A DNA stretch of 64,000 nt. It comes from a bacterium 1XD42-76. Its GTDB lineage: Bacteria; Bacillota; Clostridia; Lachnospirales; Lachnospiraceae. The stretch lies in the NCBI GenBank assembly GCA_009917545.1, contig QZDW01000008.1, positions 62,001-126,000 of the forward strand. The letters are read 5' to 3'. The translations under genes were made by a program, and so were the position numbers. Every line of letters starts with the position of its first letter. The first letter of the stretch is position 1. The notes under the pieces are model-generated. The model was not told the origin of the DNA and did not search any database. It worked only from the letters and a program-made list of their open reading frames with translations. This document shows, piece by piece, positions 34,724 through 42,843 of the stretch.

Positions 34724-35995
34724 ATGGAAAAGAAGCCATTTGTGACAAAGGAACAGCTGGAAGAGATTGCCAGGAAGCATCCCACCCCGTTTTATCTGTA
34801 TGACGAGAAAGGAATCCGGGAGAATGCCAGACGCCTGAATGAGGCTTTTGCCTGGAATGAGGGCTTTAAGGAATACTTTGCGGTCAAGGCTACGCCGAAT
34901 CCATTTATCTTAAAGCTGCTTCAGAATGAAGGCTGCGGTACGGACTGTTCCTCTCTGACAGAGCTCATGATGTCAGAGGCCTGCGGTTTTACGGGGCATG
35001 AGATCATGTTTTCTTCTAATGACACGCCGCCGGAGGAGTTTGCGTTAGCAGGCAGGCTGGGAGCTGTCATTAATCTCGACGATATCACACACATCGAATG
35101 CCTTGAAAAGACTCTGGGCACGATTCCGGAGACGGTCTGCTGCCGTTACAATCCGGGCGGAGTGTTTAAAATATCAAATAATATCATGGATAATCCCGGG
35201 GATGCCAAGTATGGCATGACGGGGGAGCAGATCCGGGAGGCTTACCGGATCCTCATGGAAAAAGGCGTGAAATATTTTGGCATCCATTCCTTCCTGGTGA
35301 GCAATACGGTGACGAACGAATATTATCCAATGTTGGCTAAGATTCTGTTTGAGCTGGCAGTGGAGCTTAAGAATGAGACAGGGGCAGATATCCGCTTTAT
35401 TAATCTTTCCGGTGGTATCGGCGTGCCGTACCATCCGGATCAGGAACCGAATGATATCATGGTGATCGGGGAGGGAGTCCGGAAGGCCTTTGAGGAGATT
35501 CTGGTGCCGGCAGGAATGGGCAATGTGGCGATTTTTACGGAGCTTGGGCGCTTCATGCTGGCGCCGTACGGCTGTCTCGTCACGAGAGCCATCCACGAAA
35601 AGCATACGTATAAGGATTACGTGGGTGTGGACGCCTGCGCTGTCAACCTGATGCGTCCGGCGATGTACGGAGCCTACCATCACATTACGGTTATGGGTAA
35701 GGAGAATGAGCCCTGTACCCATAAATATGACGTGGCTGGTTCCCTCTGTGAGAATAACGACAAATTTGCTGTCGACCGCATGCTGCCCAAGGTCCAGAAG
35801 GGCGATCTGCTGGTGATTCACGATACAGGCGCGCATGGCTTTGCAATGGGTTATAATTATAACGGAAAATTAAAGAGCGCTGAGCTGCTCCTCCATGAGG
35901 ACGGAAGCGTGGAGTTAATCCGCCGTGCTGAGACGCCGGAGGATTACTTTGCCACCTTTGATTTCTGCGGGATGTTTCAGAACACAGGGAAATGA
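34724..35995 (+). CDS. lysA: Diaminopimelate decarboxylase
   Basis: Last step of lysine biosynthesis, meso-diaminopimelate to L-lysine, with PLP. 423 residues of the fold III decarboxylase family. YFAVKATPNP places the PLP Lys at 55. LSGGIGVPYHP binds the phosphate. CAVNLMRPAMYGAYH and AGSLCENNDKFA carry the substrate and dimer-interface residues (catalytic Cys in SLCEN). AAAGGAG precedes the ATG. Sequence details differ somewhat from canonical LysA, so a related D-amino-acid decarboxylase is possible. Confidence 0.85.
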   Translation: MEKKPFVTKEQLEEIARKHPTPFYLYDEKGIRENARRLNEAFAWNEGFKEYFAVKATPNPFILKLLQNEGCGTDCSSLTELMMSEACGFTGHEIMFSSNDTPPEEFALAGRLGAVINLDDITHIECLEKTLGTIPETVCCRYNPGGVFKISNNIMDNPGDAKYGMTGEQIREAYRILMEKGVKYFGIHSFLVSNTVTNEYYPMLAKILFELAVELKNETGADIRFINLSGGIGVPYHPDQEPNDIMVIGEGVRKAFEEILVPAGMGNVAIFTELGRFMLAPYGCLVTRAIHEKHTYKDYVGVDACAVNLMRPAMYGAYHHITVMGKENEPCTHKYDVAGSLCENNDKFAVDRMLPKVQKGDLLVIHDTGAHGFAMGYNYNGKLKSAELLLHEDGSVELIRRAETPEDYFATFDFCGMFQNTGK

Positions 35996-36027
35996 AAGCT
36001 GTACACAGACAGATGAGTATGTAAGAA

Positions 36028-36083
36028 GTCTCTACAAGATATGGACGGGATCTTGAGTGGGTGCCGCTATATCTTGCAGAGAC
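36028..36083 (+). terminator. Hairpin after lysA
   Basis: GTCTCTACAAGATAT (36028-36042) pairs with ATATCTTGCAGAGAC (36069-36083) with one mismatch, followed by a short T-run. Confidence 0.55.
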
Positions 36084-36118
36084 TTTGTGCTATTCCGGAA
36101 TGGCGCATAAAAATGAAA

Positions 36119-36146
36119 AACCCTGTACAGGAATTGTACAGGGGTT
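36119..36146. terminator. Second hairpin after lysA
   Basis: AACCCTGTACA (36119-36129) pairs with TGTACAGGGGTT (36135-36146). A-rich on the left, weak T-run on the right. Confidence 0.55.
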
Positions 36147-36311
36147 CATCATTTAGGATTTTGATTTCAAAAAGGTTTCAGGATAAAGGATTCATTTGTA
36201 TCGTGCAATTTTTGTATGGTTAAAGTATACCATGTTGTTTCCGAAAATGATTGTATATTCTTTGAATGAATTATGAAGATTTTCTTAAGATTTGCCATTT
36301 TTGGCGAAAAT

Positions 36312-36352
36312 AACCGGGAAGTATGGGAATATATCCTATACTTCCCGGTTTT
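36312..36352. terminator. Strong hairpin upstream of protease locus
   Basis: AACCGGGAAGTATGGG (36312-36327) pairs with CCTATACTTCCCGGTT (36335-36350) and is followed by TT. With the two preceding hairpins it isolates lysA from the split protease. The 470-base gap 35996-36465 holds nothing else recognised. Confidence 0.65.
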
Positions 36353-36465
36353 ATAGATGCAAAAGACGGCTCTGATACCGCATATGGCACAAAAATCTCA
36401 TTCAGGGGAAGCCAGACAGCGCGTTCCGGAATATCTTAATATAAAAGATGGCAAGGTAAGATTAT

Positions 36466-36558
36466 GTGAATCACGTAAAAGAACAGATTCATTGTAAGGA
36501 CGCTTATACCATCGGCCTTACAGGGAGGGGCGTCGGTGTGGCTGTTTTGGATACCGGG
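36466..36558 (+). pseudogene. Subtilisin-like protease, N-terminal piece (gene split by element)
   Basis: GTG start at 36466, 10 bases after AAGGTAAG, with a stop just upstream. The 31 codons read through KDAYTIGLTGRGVGVAVLDTG, which contains the catalytic Asp (D29) of an S8 protease, and then run into the inserted element (the frame continues to a stop at 36651 as nonsense). The rest of the enzyme, with His and Ser, resumes at 41585. Joined at the GGG codon the product would be about 296 residues, the size of a compact intracellular-type subtilase, with no signal peptide. Confidence 0.85.
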
Positions 36559-36577
36559 GCCGGCGTCAGGAAGATGC
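36556..36577 (+). other. Left attachment-site half (attL)
   Basis: The GGG codon of the protease (36556-36558) is followed by element sequence GCC-G-GTCAGG-GATGC (36559-36577). These blocks are the inverted complement of those at the right end. Central dinucleotide GG at 36556-36557. Confidence 0.7.
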
Positions 36578-36672
36578 ACGTATTGCGAGGCACAAACCGC
36601 TGTTCCGTTTTTATACATAGGACACTCTGTATATGGAATAGGATGAGGTAAGGACGCAGGGAGGCCATACGA

Positions 36673-36942
36673 ATGCTGCCAACAGGAGAAGAATGGGACA
36701 AAATGAAACAGGCCGACGTGAGAACAGCGGATAAAAGCCAGCTCATTGATCTGTGCGAAGTGGAGATCAACCCGGACACTGCTCTGGAAGAGAGAATTGC
36801 CTCTTATCTGGAAAAAGTGAAGAATCCGTATCTGGTAAGGATCGGGGACTATGCCGTGAAATTTTCTTATCAGGAATCGGGAGAGGGAATCGAGAAACGA
36901 CTGCTTTCCTATATACTAGAGACCACGAAAATCAGGTACTGA
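36673..36942 (+). CDS. DUF6870-like small protein
   Basis: 89 residues with a GGGAGG site. The pattern ADVRTADKSQLIDLCEVEINPDTALEERIASYLEKVKNPYLVRIGDYAVKFSY matches small proteins annotated DUF6870 that often precede serine recombinases in clostridial elements. It ends 28 bases before the first recombinase gene. It might be a recombination directionality factor, but no DNA-binding motif is evident; this is inference from position. Confidence 0.65.
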   Translation: MLPTGEEWDKMKQADVRTADKSQLIDLCEVEINPDTALEERIASYLEKVKNPYLVRIGDYAVKFSYQESGEGIEKRLLSYILETTKIRY

Positions 36943-36969
36943 GGCTTAGGAAAGAGAGGGCTGGTAAGG

Positions 36970-38559
36970 ATGAAAGCCAAGGAACACTACCGCACAGCCA
37001 TGTATTTAAGGCTTTCCAGAGAAGACAGAAACCCTTGCGGCGGATGGGCAGAGAGCAACAGCATCCGGTCCCAGAGAGACTTAATCTGTGCTTACATCCG
37101 TGCGCACAGAGAATTTGAGCTCTGTGATACCTATTCGGACGACGGGTATTCCGGGGCTAATTTTGACAGGCCCCAGTTTAAACGTATGATGCAGGATGTG
37201 GAGGCCGGGCGGATTGACTGTATTATCGTAAAAGATCTGTCCCGCTTTGGACGGGATTACATCGAAGCCGGACGTCTGATTCAAAAAATTCTTCCGTCCT
37301 ATCAAGTGCGGTTTATCGCGATTACGGATCATTTCGATTCCCTGACAGCCGATTATCACGAAGTCTCTCTGGTGGTGCCGGTAAAAAATTTCGTAAACGA
37401 CGCCTACAGCCGCGACATTTCACAGAAGGTAAAGAGCCATCAGCGAATCAAACGGGAAAAGGGAGATTTTATCGGTGCATTCACAGTATACGGCTATAAA
37501 AAATCACCGGAAGATAAAAATAAGCTGATACCAGACGACTACGCGGCAGGAATCGTGCGGCAGATTTTTGACTGGCGGCTTGCCGGCATGAGCATGAGCG
37601 GTATCGCGAAGCGGCTGGATGCGGGAGGGATTCTGCCGCCGTTGGAATATAAACGGCTAAACGGCGAGCGCTTCCATACAGGTTTCGCGGCAAGAGAGAC
37701 AATGAAGTGGTCTGCAGTTGCGGTAAAACGGATTTTGAATGATGAGATCTACACCGGGGTCATGGTGCAGGGAAAAGGAGAGGTGCGGAATCATAAGCAG
37801 GGGAAAATGCAGAAAAAACCACCGGAAGAGTGGATCCGTGTGCCGGGTACGCATGAGGCAGTCATAAGCCGGGAGACCTTTGATCGTGTCAGGAAAATGG
37901 CGGCAACGGAATGCAGGCCGAATACAGGGGGCGAAACGGCCCATATCTTTACCGGACTCTTATTCTGCGGAGATTGCGGACAGCCGCTGATCCGGCGTCT
38001 AAGCCGCACTCAAAACAGTGAGCGGGTGTCCTTCATCTGCCCAACGAGAAACCGGGGCAGGGGATGTAGCCGCCACCGAGTCGGGGAGGAGGAAATGAAA
38101 ACCGTGCTGCTGGTTGCCATGCGTCAGCAGGCGGCCCTGTTTGTGAACCGGGAACGGCTTCTGGCAGGACTTGAGCGTGCCGAAGTAGACTTTGGGGAGA
38201 TCGGCCGTTTTAAAAAGGAAGCGGAACGGCTCTGTCTGGAACAGGAGAAATACGTGGCCCTTCAGGCCGGGCTTTATGAGGACTGGAAGGCAGGTATCCT
38301 GACAAAAGAAGATTTCGAAAGCTTTCGTGCGATCTATGAAGCGCACTGCCACAGGATCCGTGAGATGCTGAGAAAACAGGAGGCAGCGCTGGGGGAGATT
38401 TTTAAAAACAGCGTGACTGCCGGAATCCGCCTGGATGGCTTCCGGAGCCGCCTGACGATTGACACATGCAGCCGTCAGGCGTTGCTGGCTTTTATTGAAC
38501 GGATTGATGTTTATGAAGGAAAACGGTTGGAGATTACATTAAAATGCAGGGAAATGTAA
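36970..38559 (+). CDS. Large serine recombinase 1
   Basis: 529 residues. The resolvase catalytic domain (~1-155) has the nucleophile Ser in AMYLRLSRED, the SIRSQRDL helix and the YSDDGYSGANFDRPQF and CIIVKDLSRFGRDYIEAG blocks. The recombinase domain follows (~165-290), then a zinc ribbon starting CGDCGQPLIRR and a coiled-coil tail (~400-470). All catalytic residues that can be read are intact. First of three tandem recombinases. Confidence 0.93.
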   Translation: MKAKEHYRTAMYLRLSREDRNPCGGWAESNSIRSQRDLICAYIRAHREFELCDTYSDDGYSGANFDRPQFKRMMQDVEAGRIDCIIVKDLSRFGRDYIEAGRLIQKILPSYQVRFIAITDHFDSLTADYHEVSLVVPVKNFVNDAYSRDISQKVKSHQRIKREKGDFIGAFTVYGYKKSPEDKNKLIPDDYAAGIVRQIFDWRLAGMSMSGIAKRLDAGGILPPLEYKRLNGERFHTGFAARETMKWSAVAVKRILNDEIYTGVMVQGKGEVRNHKQGKMQKKPPEEWIRVPGTHEAVISRETFDRVRKMAATECRPNTGGETAHIFTGLLFCGDCGQPLIRRLSRTQNSERVSFICPTRNRGRGCSRHRVGEEEMKTVLLVAMRQQAALFVNRERLLAGLERAEVDFGEIGRFKKEAERLCLEQEKYVALQAGLYEDWKAGILTKEDFESFRAIYEAHCHRIREMLRKQEAALGEIFKNSVTAGIRLDGFRSRLTIDTCSRQALLAFIERIDVYEGKRLEITLKCREM

Positions 38560-38592
38560 AAGGCAGCAGAAACGGCGACAGGAGGATGCCTG

Positions 38593-40230
38593 ATGGAGAA
38601 CTGTGGGAATAAATGCTATTCTGCTGGTATCTACGCCCGTCTGTCGGTTGACAACCGGGACAGGAAAGCGGAATCTGTTGAGGCTCAGATTGAACTGGCA
38701 AAAGAGTTTATCAACTGCCGGCCGGATATCCGGCTGTACGGCTGTTACCGGGATCGCGGGAAGACCGGGACAAATTTTATGCGGAGCGGCTTCGGGCATC
38801 TGATGGAGGACGTGAGAAAGGGCCTGGTGGACTGCATTATCGTCAAGGACTTTTCAAGGCTGGGGAGAAACTATATTGAGACTGGGAATTATCTGGAAAC
38901 CATCTTTCCCTTTCTCGGCGTACGGTTTATCTCAGTCACGGACGGATACGACAGCCTGAGGGCAGAGGACTCGGACGCCCTGGGAGTGGAGTTAAAGCAG
39001 CTGGTAAATGAGCTGTATGCAAAAGACATCGGCCTTAAAGTAAAGGCATCCCGCCAGGTGAAATGGGAGCGGGGGGAATACGTGGGCGGAAATGCACCCT
39101 ATGGCTATCAGGGCGGACAAAAGGACGGCAGAAAAACGCTCCGGATCGACGCGGAGGCTGCCGGTGTGGTGAGAGAGCTGTTTGAGCGCTATGCCCGCGG
39201 TGAGAGCCAGAAAGGGCTGATCGGCTGGCTCTATGAGCGTGGAGTGCACCGGCCGGGCGATTACCGGAAAACGGGCCATGTATTCTGCCAGGAGGGAGAG
39301 ACACTCTGCCAGTGGGACAGGGGGACAGTTAAGAATATTTTGCAGAATCCCGTTTATCTGGGACGGCTTGTAAGGTTTAAGAAGGAGGCCGAAGAGGAAG
39401 CAGGGGAGCGCGGTGGGATGCAGATAAAAGAAAATACACATGAGGCAGTGGTTTCCAAAGAGCTGTTTGACAGGGTGGCGGAGCGGTTTGAGCACCAGAC
39501 GGTCTGCTGTAACCGGAAAGGGTTTTCCAGGCAGAAGCCAGAGGATGCAAATCCATTCAAAGGGCTTCTGGTCTGCGGAGAGTGCCAAAAGGGGATGGCA
39601 CGTGCAGCCAGTGTGCGGCTTCTGGGGAGCGGCGTCCGTGGAAGGGTCTATACCTATTACTGCCGCAATTCTGGCCGGATTGACGGCCTGGGCTGTGGGA
39701 AAAAACGCATCTCTCCGGAGACTGTGGAAATACTCCTGCGGGAAGGGCTTTGCCGGGAGCTAAGCCTGGCAGGAATCTGTCCTGACCGGCTCCTTTTGGC
39801 AGGGGAGGAGTGCCTGAGGGGAGAGTGGGCCGCGCTGGCGAAACGCCGGGAACAGATTGAAAGGCAGGCAGAAGGGGGAAAACGGCGTGCCAGTGAGAAA
39901 TATCTGCAGTACCGCCAGGGCAGGCTTTCAAGAGAGGAATTTTTAAGCTGGAAACAGAAGGAAGAGGTACACGAGGCAGAGCTGGAGCAGAGCCTGCTGG
40001 AATATGACAGGAAAATAAAAGAGGCAGAGCGGCAGTGGGGGAACAAAAAAAAGCACCTGCGCCGCCTGTTTCGCTTTGAGGAAGGGGTACAGCCGGAAGC
40101 CAAGTTTTTTGAGGCGCTGATACAGAAAATTGTCGTTTACCCGCAAAAATGCGTGGAAATCGTGTACCATTTTCCGGCCGCCTGGGAGCCGGACCTTTCC
40201 GAACGGCGGGACAAAGGGAGGATGCAATGA
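38593..40230 (+). CDS. Large serine recombinase 2
   Basis: 545 residues. The catalytic domain has the Ser in GIYARLSVDN, then ESVEAQIELAKEFI, DRGKTGTNFMRSGF and CIIVKDFSRLGRNYIETG. The recombinase domain is ~165-280, with a zinc ribbon at CGECQKGMARA and a long coiled coil (~390-480). GGAGG precedes the ATG and it starts 33 bases after recombinase 1. The sequence is clearly diverged from its neighbours, so the three are not recent duplicates. Confidence 0.93.
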   Translation: MENCGNKCYSAGIYARLSVDNRDRKAESVEAQIELAKEFINCRPDIRLYGCYRDRGKTGTNFMRSGFGHLMEDVRKGLVDCIIVKDFSRLGRNYIETGNYLETIFPFLGVRFISVTDGYDSLRAEDSDALGVELKQLVNELYAKDIGLKVKASRQVKWERGEYVGGNAPYGYQGGQKDGRKTLRIDAEAAGVVRELFERYARGESQKGLIGWLYERGVHRPGDYRKTGHVFCQEGETLCQWDRGTVKNILQNPVYLGRLVRFKKEAEEEAGERGGMQIKENTHEAVVSKELFDRVAERFEHQTVCCNRKGFSRQKPEDANPFKGLLVCGECQKGMARAASVRLLGSGVRGRVYTYYCRNSGRIDGLGCGKKRISPETVEILLREGLCRELSLAGICPDRLLLAGEECLRGEWAALAKRREQIERQAEGGKRRASEKYLQYRQGRLSREEFLSWKQKEEVHEAELEQSLLEYDRKIKEAERQWGNKKKHLRRLFRFEEGVQPEAKFFEALIQKIVVYPQKCVEIVYHFPAAWEPDLSERRDKGRMQ

Positions 40231-41504
40231 CAGAACAGCCATACAGAATCGCCTCCTATCTGCGTCTTTCCAAAGAGGACGGGGACAGGGAAGCGGCAGA
40301 AAGCGGGAGCATCGGTATGCAGAGACAGCTTTTACAGGAATATGTCAGGGCTCATTTTAAACAGTATACTCTGACAGAATTTTGCGACGACGGCTATACG
40401 GGAACGAATTTCCGCCGTCCGGGAGTGACTGCGCTGCTTGCACAGGTGAAAGCAGGCGCTATCGACTGTATCATCGTCAAGGATTTTTCAAGGTTTTCCA
40501 GAGATTATATCGAACTGGGAACATATGTGGGCCAGTTATTTCCCCTCTTGAATGTACGCTTTATTTCCGTCAATGACGGCTATGACAGCGCAGATGGGAA
40601 CGACCGGGCAGGGGATCTGGATGTGATATTCCGACATTTACTGTGTGACCTCTACAGTAAAGATTTATCTGTTAAAGTGCGCTCTGCCCTCGCAGTGCGG
40701 CAGGCAAAGGGGATCTATACTGCTTCTGCACCGCCATTTGGCTATGAAAAAGCTGCAAAAGACCGCCATATGCTTAAAATTGCAGAGGACGAGGCAGCCG
40801 TGGTGCGAAAAATCTTCGGGATGGCGGCAGACGGTATGAGCTCGTCCCGGATCGCAAAGTGTCTGAATGAGGAAGGAGTAAAAACCCCGGCAGAATTCAG
40901 GGCTGCCCGGGGTAAGGCGGTGCGGCAGCCGAAAGGCGACGGATTCTGGTGGGAAAGCAGCACCGTCTGCGCGATTTTACGTAATGAGGTATATACAGGA
41001 GCGATTGTCTGCGGAAAATATTCAAAAGACTTTGCAGGTGGAAAGTGCCACCTGCGGCCAAGAGAGGAATGGAAGGTATTTGATGGACACCATGAGGCGA
41101 TCATTGAAAACAGCCTGTTTGAGGCAGCACAGAAGCGAAGAGGAGTGCGCTTTGGGAGGAAAGGGAAATCGCATCCTCTGGTCGGGAAGCTCATATGCGG
41201 ATGCTGCGGCCGGAATCTGACATACCGGAAACGCCGGAATCCGTACTTCTACTGCCAGAACCGATACGTAAACGGCCGGGAGGAGTGCGTCAGACGCCTG
41301 AATGTCATGTACGCAGAGGAAGCGCTCCTTTTTTCCCTGCGTCAGGAGTTTCCTGGCGGGCACGAGGGAACCGGCGGATTTACGGAAGATACGGCGGAGC
41401 TTCTTCTGCGGGCGGTCGTGACAAAGGAAATGCAGATAGAGCCCGTATGGGATTTAAAACGCGGGCATCATCCTGACACGAATGAACTGCTCACAAGGCA
41501 GTGA
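40227..41504 (+). CDS. Large serine recombinase 3
   Basis: 425 residues from the ATG at 40227, which overlaps the stop of recombinase 2 (ATGA) and follows AAAGGGAGG; a longer frame from 40149 lacks support. The catalytic Ser is in ASYLRLSKED, followed by SIGMQRQLLQEYV, CDDGYTGTNFRRPGV and CIIVKDFSRFSRDYIELG. The zinc ribbon begins CGCCGRNLTYRK. The C-terminus is shorter, with little coiled coil. The stop is 80 bases from the right end of the element. Confidence 0.92.
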   Translation: MTEQPYRIASYLRLSKEDGDREAAESGSIGMQRQLLQEYVRAHFKQYTLTEFCDDGYTGTNFRRPGVTALLAQVKAGAIDCIIVKDFSRFSRDYIELGTYVGQLFPLLNVRFISVNDGYDSADGNDRAGDLDVIFRHLLCDLYSKDLSVKVRSALAVRQAKGIYTASAPPFGYEKAAKDRHMLKIAEDEAAVVRKIFGMAADGMSSSRIAKCLNEEGVKTPAEFRAARGKAVRQPKGDGFWWESSTVCAILRNEVYTGAIVCGKYSKDFAGGKCHLRPREEWKVFDGHHEAIIENSLFEAAQKRRGVRFGRKGKSHPLVGKLICGCCGRNLTYRKRRNPYFYCQNRYVNGREECVRRLNVMYAEEALLFSLRQEFPGGHEGTGGFTEDTAELLLRAVVTKEMQIEPVWDLKRGHHPDTNELLTRQ

Positions 41505-41564
41505 ATGGACAGCAGGCCGTATCCTGTGTGCAAAGAGCCGGATTTTGGAAGGAGTGGGGCGCAG

Positions 41565-41587
41565 GCATCAGCCTGACACGGGCGGGG
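41565..41587 (+). other. Right attachment-site half (attR)
   Basis: GCATC-AG-CCTGAC-ACG-GGC-G leads into the GGG codon (41585-41587) at which the protease frame resumes. Its blocks are the inverted partners of those at 36559-36577. Confidence 0.7.
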
Positions 41588-42385
41588 CTGTTTCCTCATA
41601 GAGACTTTGACAATAGAATCGTGGCGTTTGCGGATATGGTAAACCACAGGAGCAGTCCGTATGACGATTGCGGGCATGGGACACATATCTGCGGAATCAT
41701 CGGCGGCAGCGGCATATTTTCCGACGGAAGGTATCAGGGGATGGCGCCGGGCTGTAATTTGATCGGTGTGAAGGTTCTGGACAAACGGGGGAACGGCTAT
41801 GCGTCAGATGTGCTGGCCGGAATCTCCTGGCTTCTGGAATACAAAGATAAGCTGGGTATCCGTATCGTGAATATTTCCGTCGGTTCCTATGGAAAGAAGG
41901 GAATGAACGAGAATTCCGCGCTCGTACAGGGCGTAGACAGAGCCTGGGACGCCGGGCTTGTGGTGGTGGTGGCAGCAGGGAATAACGGCCCGAGACGCAT
42001 GAGCATCACCACGCCGGGAATCAGCAGAAAGGTGATTACTGTCGGCTGCTCGGACGACAATACGGAGGTACTCGTCGGCGGAAACCGGATGGTGGACTAT
42101 TCCGGACGCGGCCCTACAGCGGCCTGTGTCTGCAAGCCGGATATCGTGGCTCCAGGAAGCTGCGTGGTAAGCTGTGCCAGCCAGACGGACCGGTATGCGA
42201 TTAAAAGCGGCACCTCAATGAGTACGCCGATTGTCTCCGGGGCGATCGCACTGCTGCTCGAGAAATACCCTGATATGACGAATCTTGACGTGAAGCTTAA
42301 ACTAATGCAGACCGCGAGGGATATCGGCCTTCCGAAGAACCAGCAGGGATGGGGCCTTCTGGATATAGAACGGCTGCTTTCCTGA
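41585..42385 (+). pseudogene. Subtilisin-like protease, C-terminal piece (gene split by element)
   Basis: From the GGG codon the frame gives LFPHRDFDNRIVAF, then DDCGHGTHICG (catalytic His), VVVVAAGNNGP (oxyanion Asn) and KSGTSMSTPIVSGA (catalytic Ser), to a stop at 42385. The frame is open back to 41501 only because of element sequence; that ATG has no relation to the protease. Alone this piece lacks the catalytic Asp and cannot be active. There are no internal stops, so the coding sequence looks preserved, as expected if excision occurs. Confidence 0.87.
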
Positions 42386-42431
42386 GAGCCTGGCGATGTT
42401 GTACGCACCATTTTTAATACAATTTGAAAAG

Positions 42432-42478
42432 AATCCCGCCGGAGTCAGGACAGAAATCTCTGGTTCCGGGCGGGATTT
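42432..42478 (+). terminator. Terminator of split protease gene
   Basis: AATCCCGCC (42432-42440) pairs with GGCGGGATT (42469-42477), followed by TCC, about 50 bases after the protease stop. Confidence 0.6.
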
Positions 42479-42640
42479 CCTTAGCGGTATCCTTTTCCCG
42501 GCCCCCTTTTCAGCTTGTACAGGACGGACCTGACTTTCTTGTTCAGATCAAATTTTTGTTCATTCGTTTCTTCATAGCAGTCCCGACGCATATTTGTCCC
42601 CCAAAGAGCCTAAAATGTATGGTATAGACCGGAAGAATGT

Positions 42641-42729
42641 ACGTGGTGAGCATGCACCATGAATGAAAGCAGTCCAGGCGCATTTGGCATCCCTGAATGT
42701 ATGCCGCCTGACGGCAGCGGATCTTCATA
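42641..42729 (+). repeat. Dispersed repeat, copy A
   Basis: GTGAGCATGCACCATGAATGAAAGC, then AGGCGCATTTGGCATCCCTGA and GCCGCCTGACGGC. One of six copies of a family also found at 45405, 48801, 48907, 57476 and 58089. It lies just upstream of the PhoP-box-like array. Confidence 0.8.
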
Positions 42730-42735
42730 ATAAAC

Positions 42736-42775
42736 TTTACATAGATTTTACATAAGAACGGTTTGTATTTTACAT
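42736..42775 (+). promoter_or_regulatory. PhoP-box-like direct repeats
   Basis: TTTACAT occurs at 42736, 42747 and 42769, all on an 11-bp phase; the 42758 position is degenerate. PhoP of Gram-positive bacteria binds TT(A/C/T)ACA-type hexamers with about 5-bp spacers. It lies ~70 bases before a Na/Pi cotransporter gene that is followed by a PhoP/PhoR-like pair. Confidence 0.7.
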
Positions 42776-42843
42776 ACGCATGATATCCTGTGACTGTAAA
42801 AGGAACGCTGTATGCAGCGAGAAACACAGATTATGGAGGAAAT

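Larger units (their letters stand above)
36557..41585 (+). mobile_element. ~5.03-kb serine-recombinase element inside protease gene
   Basis: The element consists of a DUF6870 gene and three tandem large serine recombinases, all pointing the same way, and nothing else recognisable. Its ends are defined by the break in the protease reading frame. Putting the right end next to the left end recreates a 42-bp dyad centred on GG (blocks GCATC, CCTGAC, C, GGC, each mirrored), the form expected of a serine-recombinase attP. No transposase, resistance or transfer genes. Confidence 0.83.

Noticed and set aside
36556-41588. Alternative crossover using the shared GGGGC at both element ends
   Set aside because: It would rejoin the protease out of frame and meets a TAG within a few codons, whereas the GGG codon alignment keeps frame and attP symmetry.
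41501-42385. Open frame from ATG 41501 read as a complete subtilase
   Set aside because: The first ~28 codons are element sequence with no protease similarity, and the catalytic Asp is missing; that residue is in the piece at 36466.
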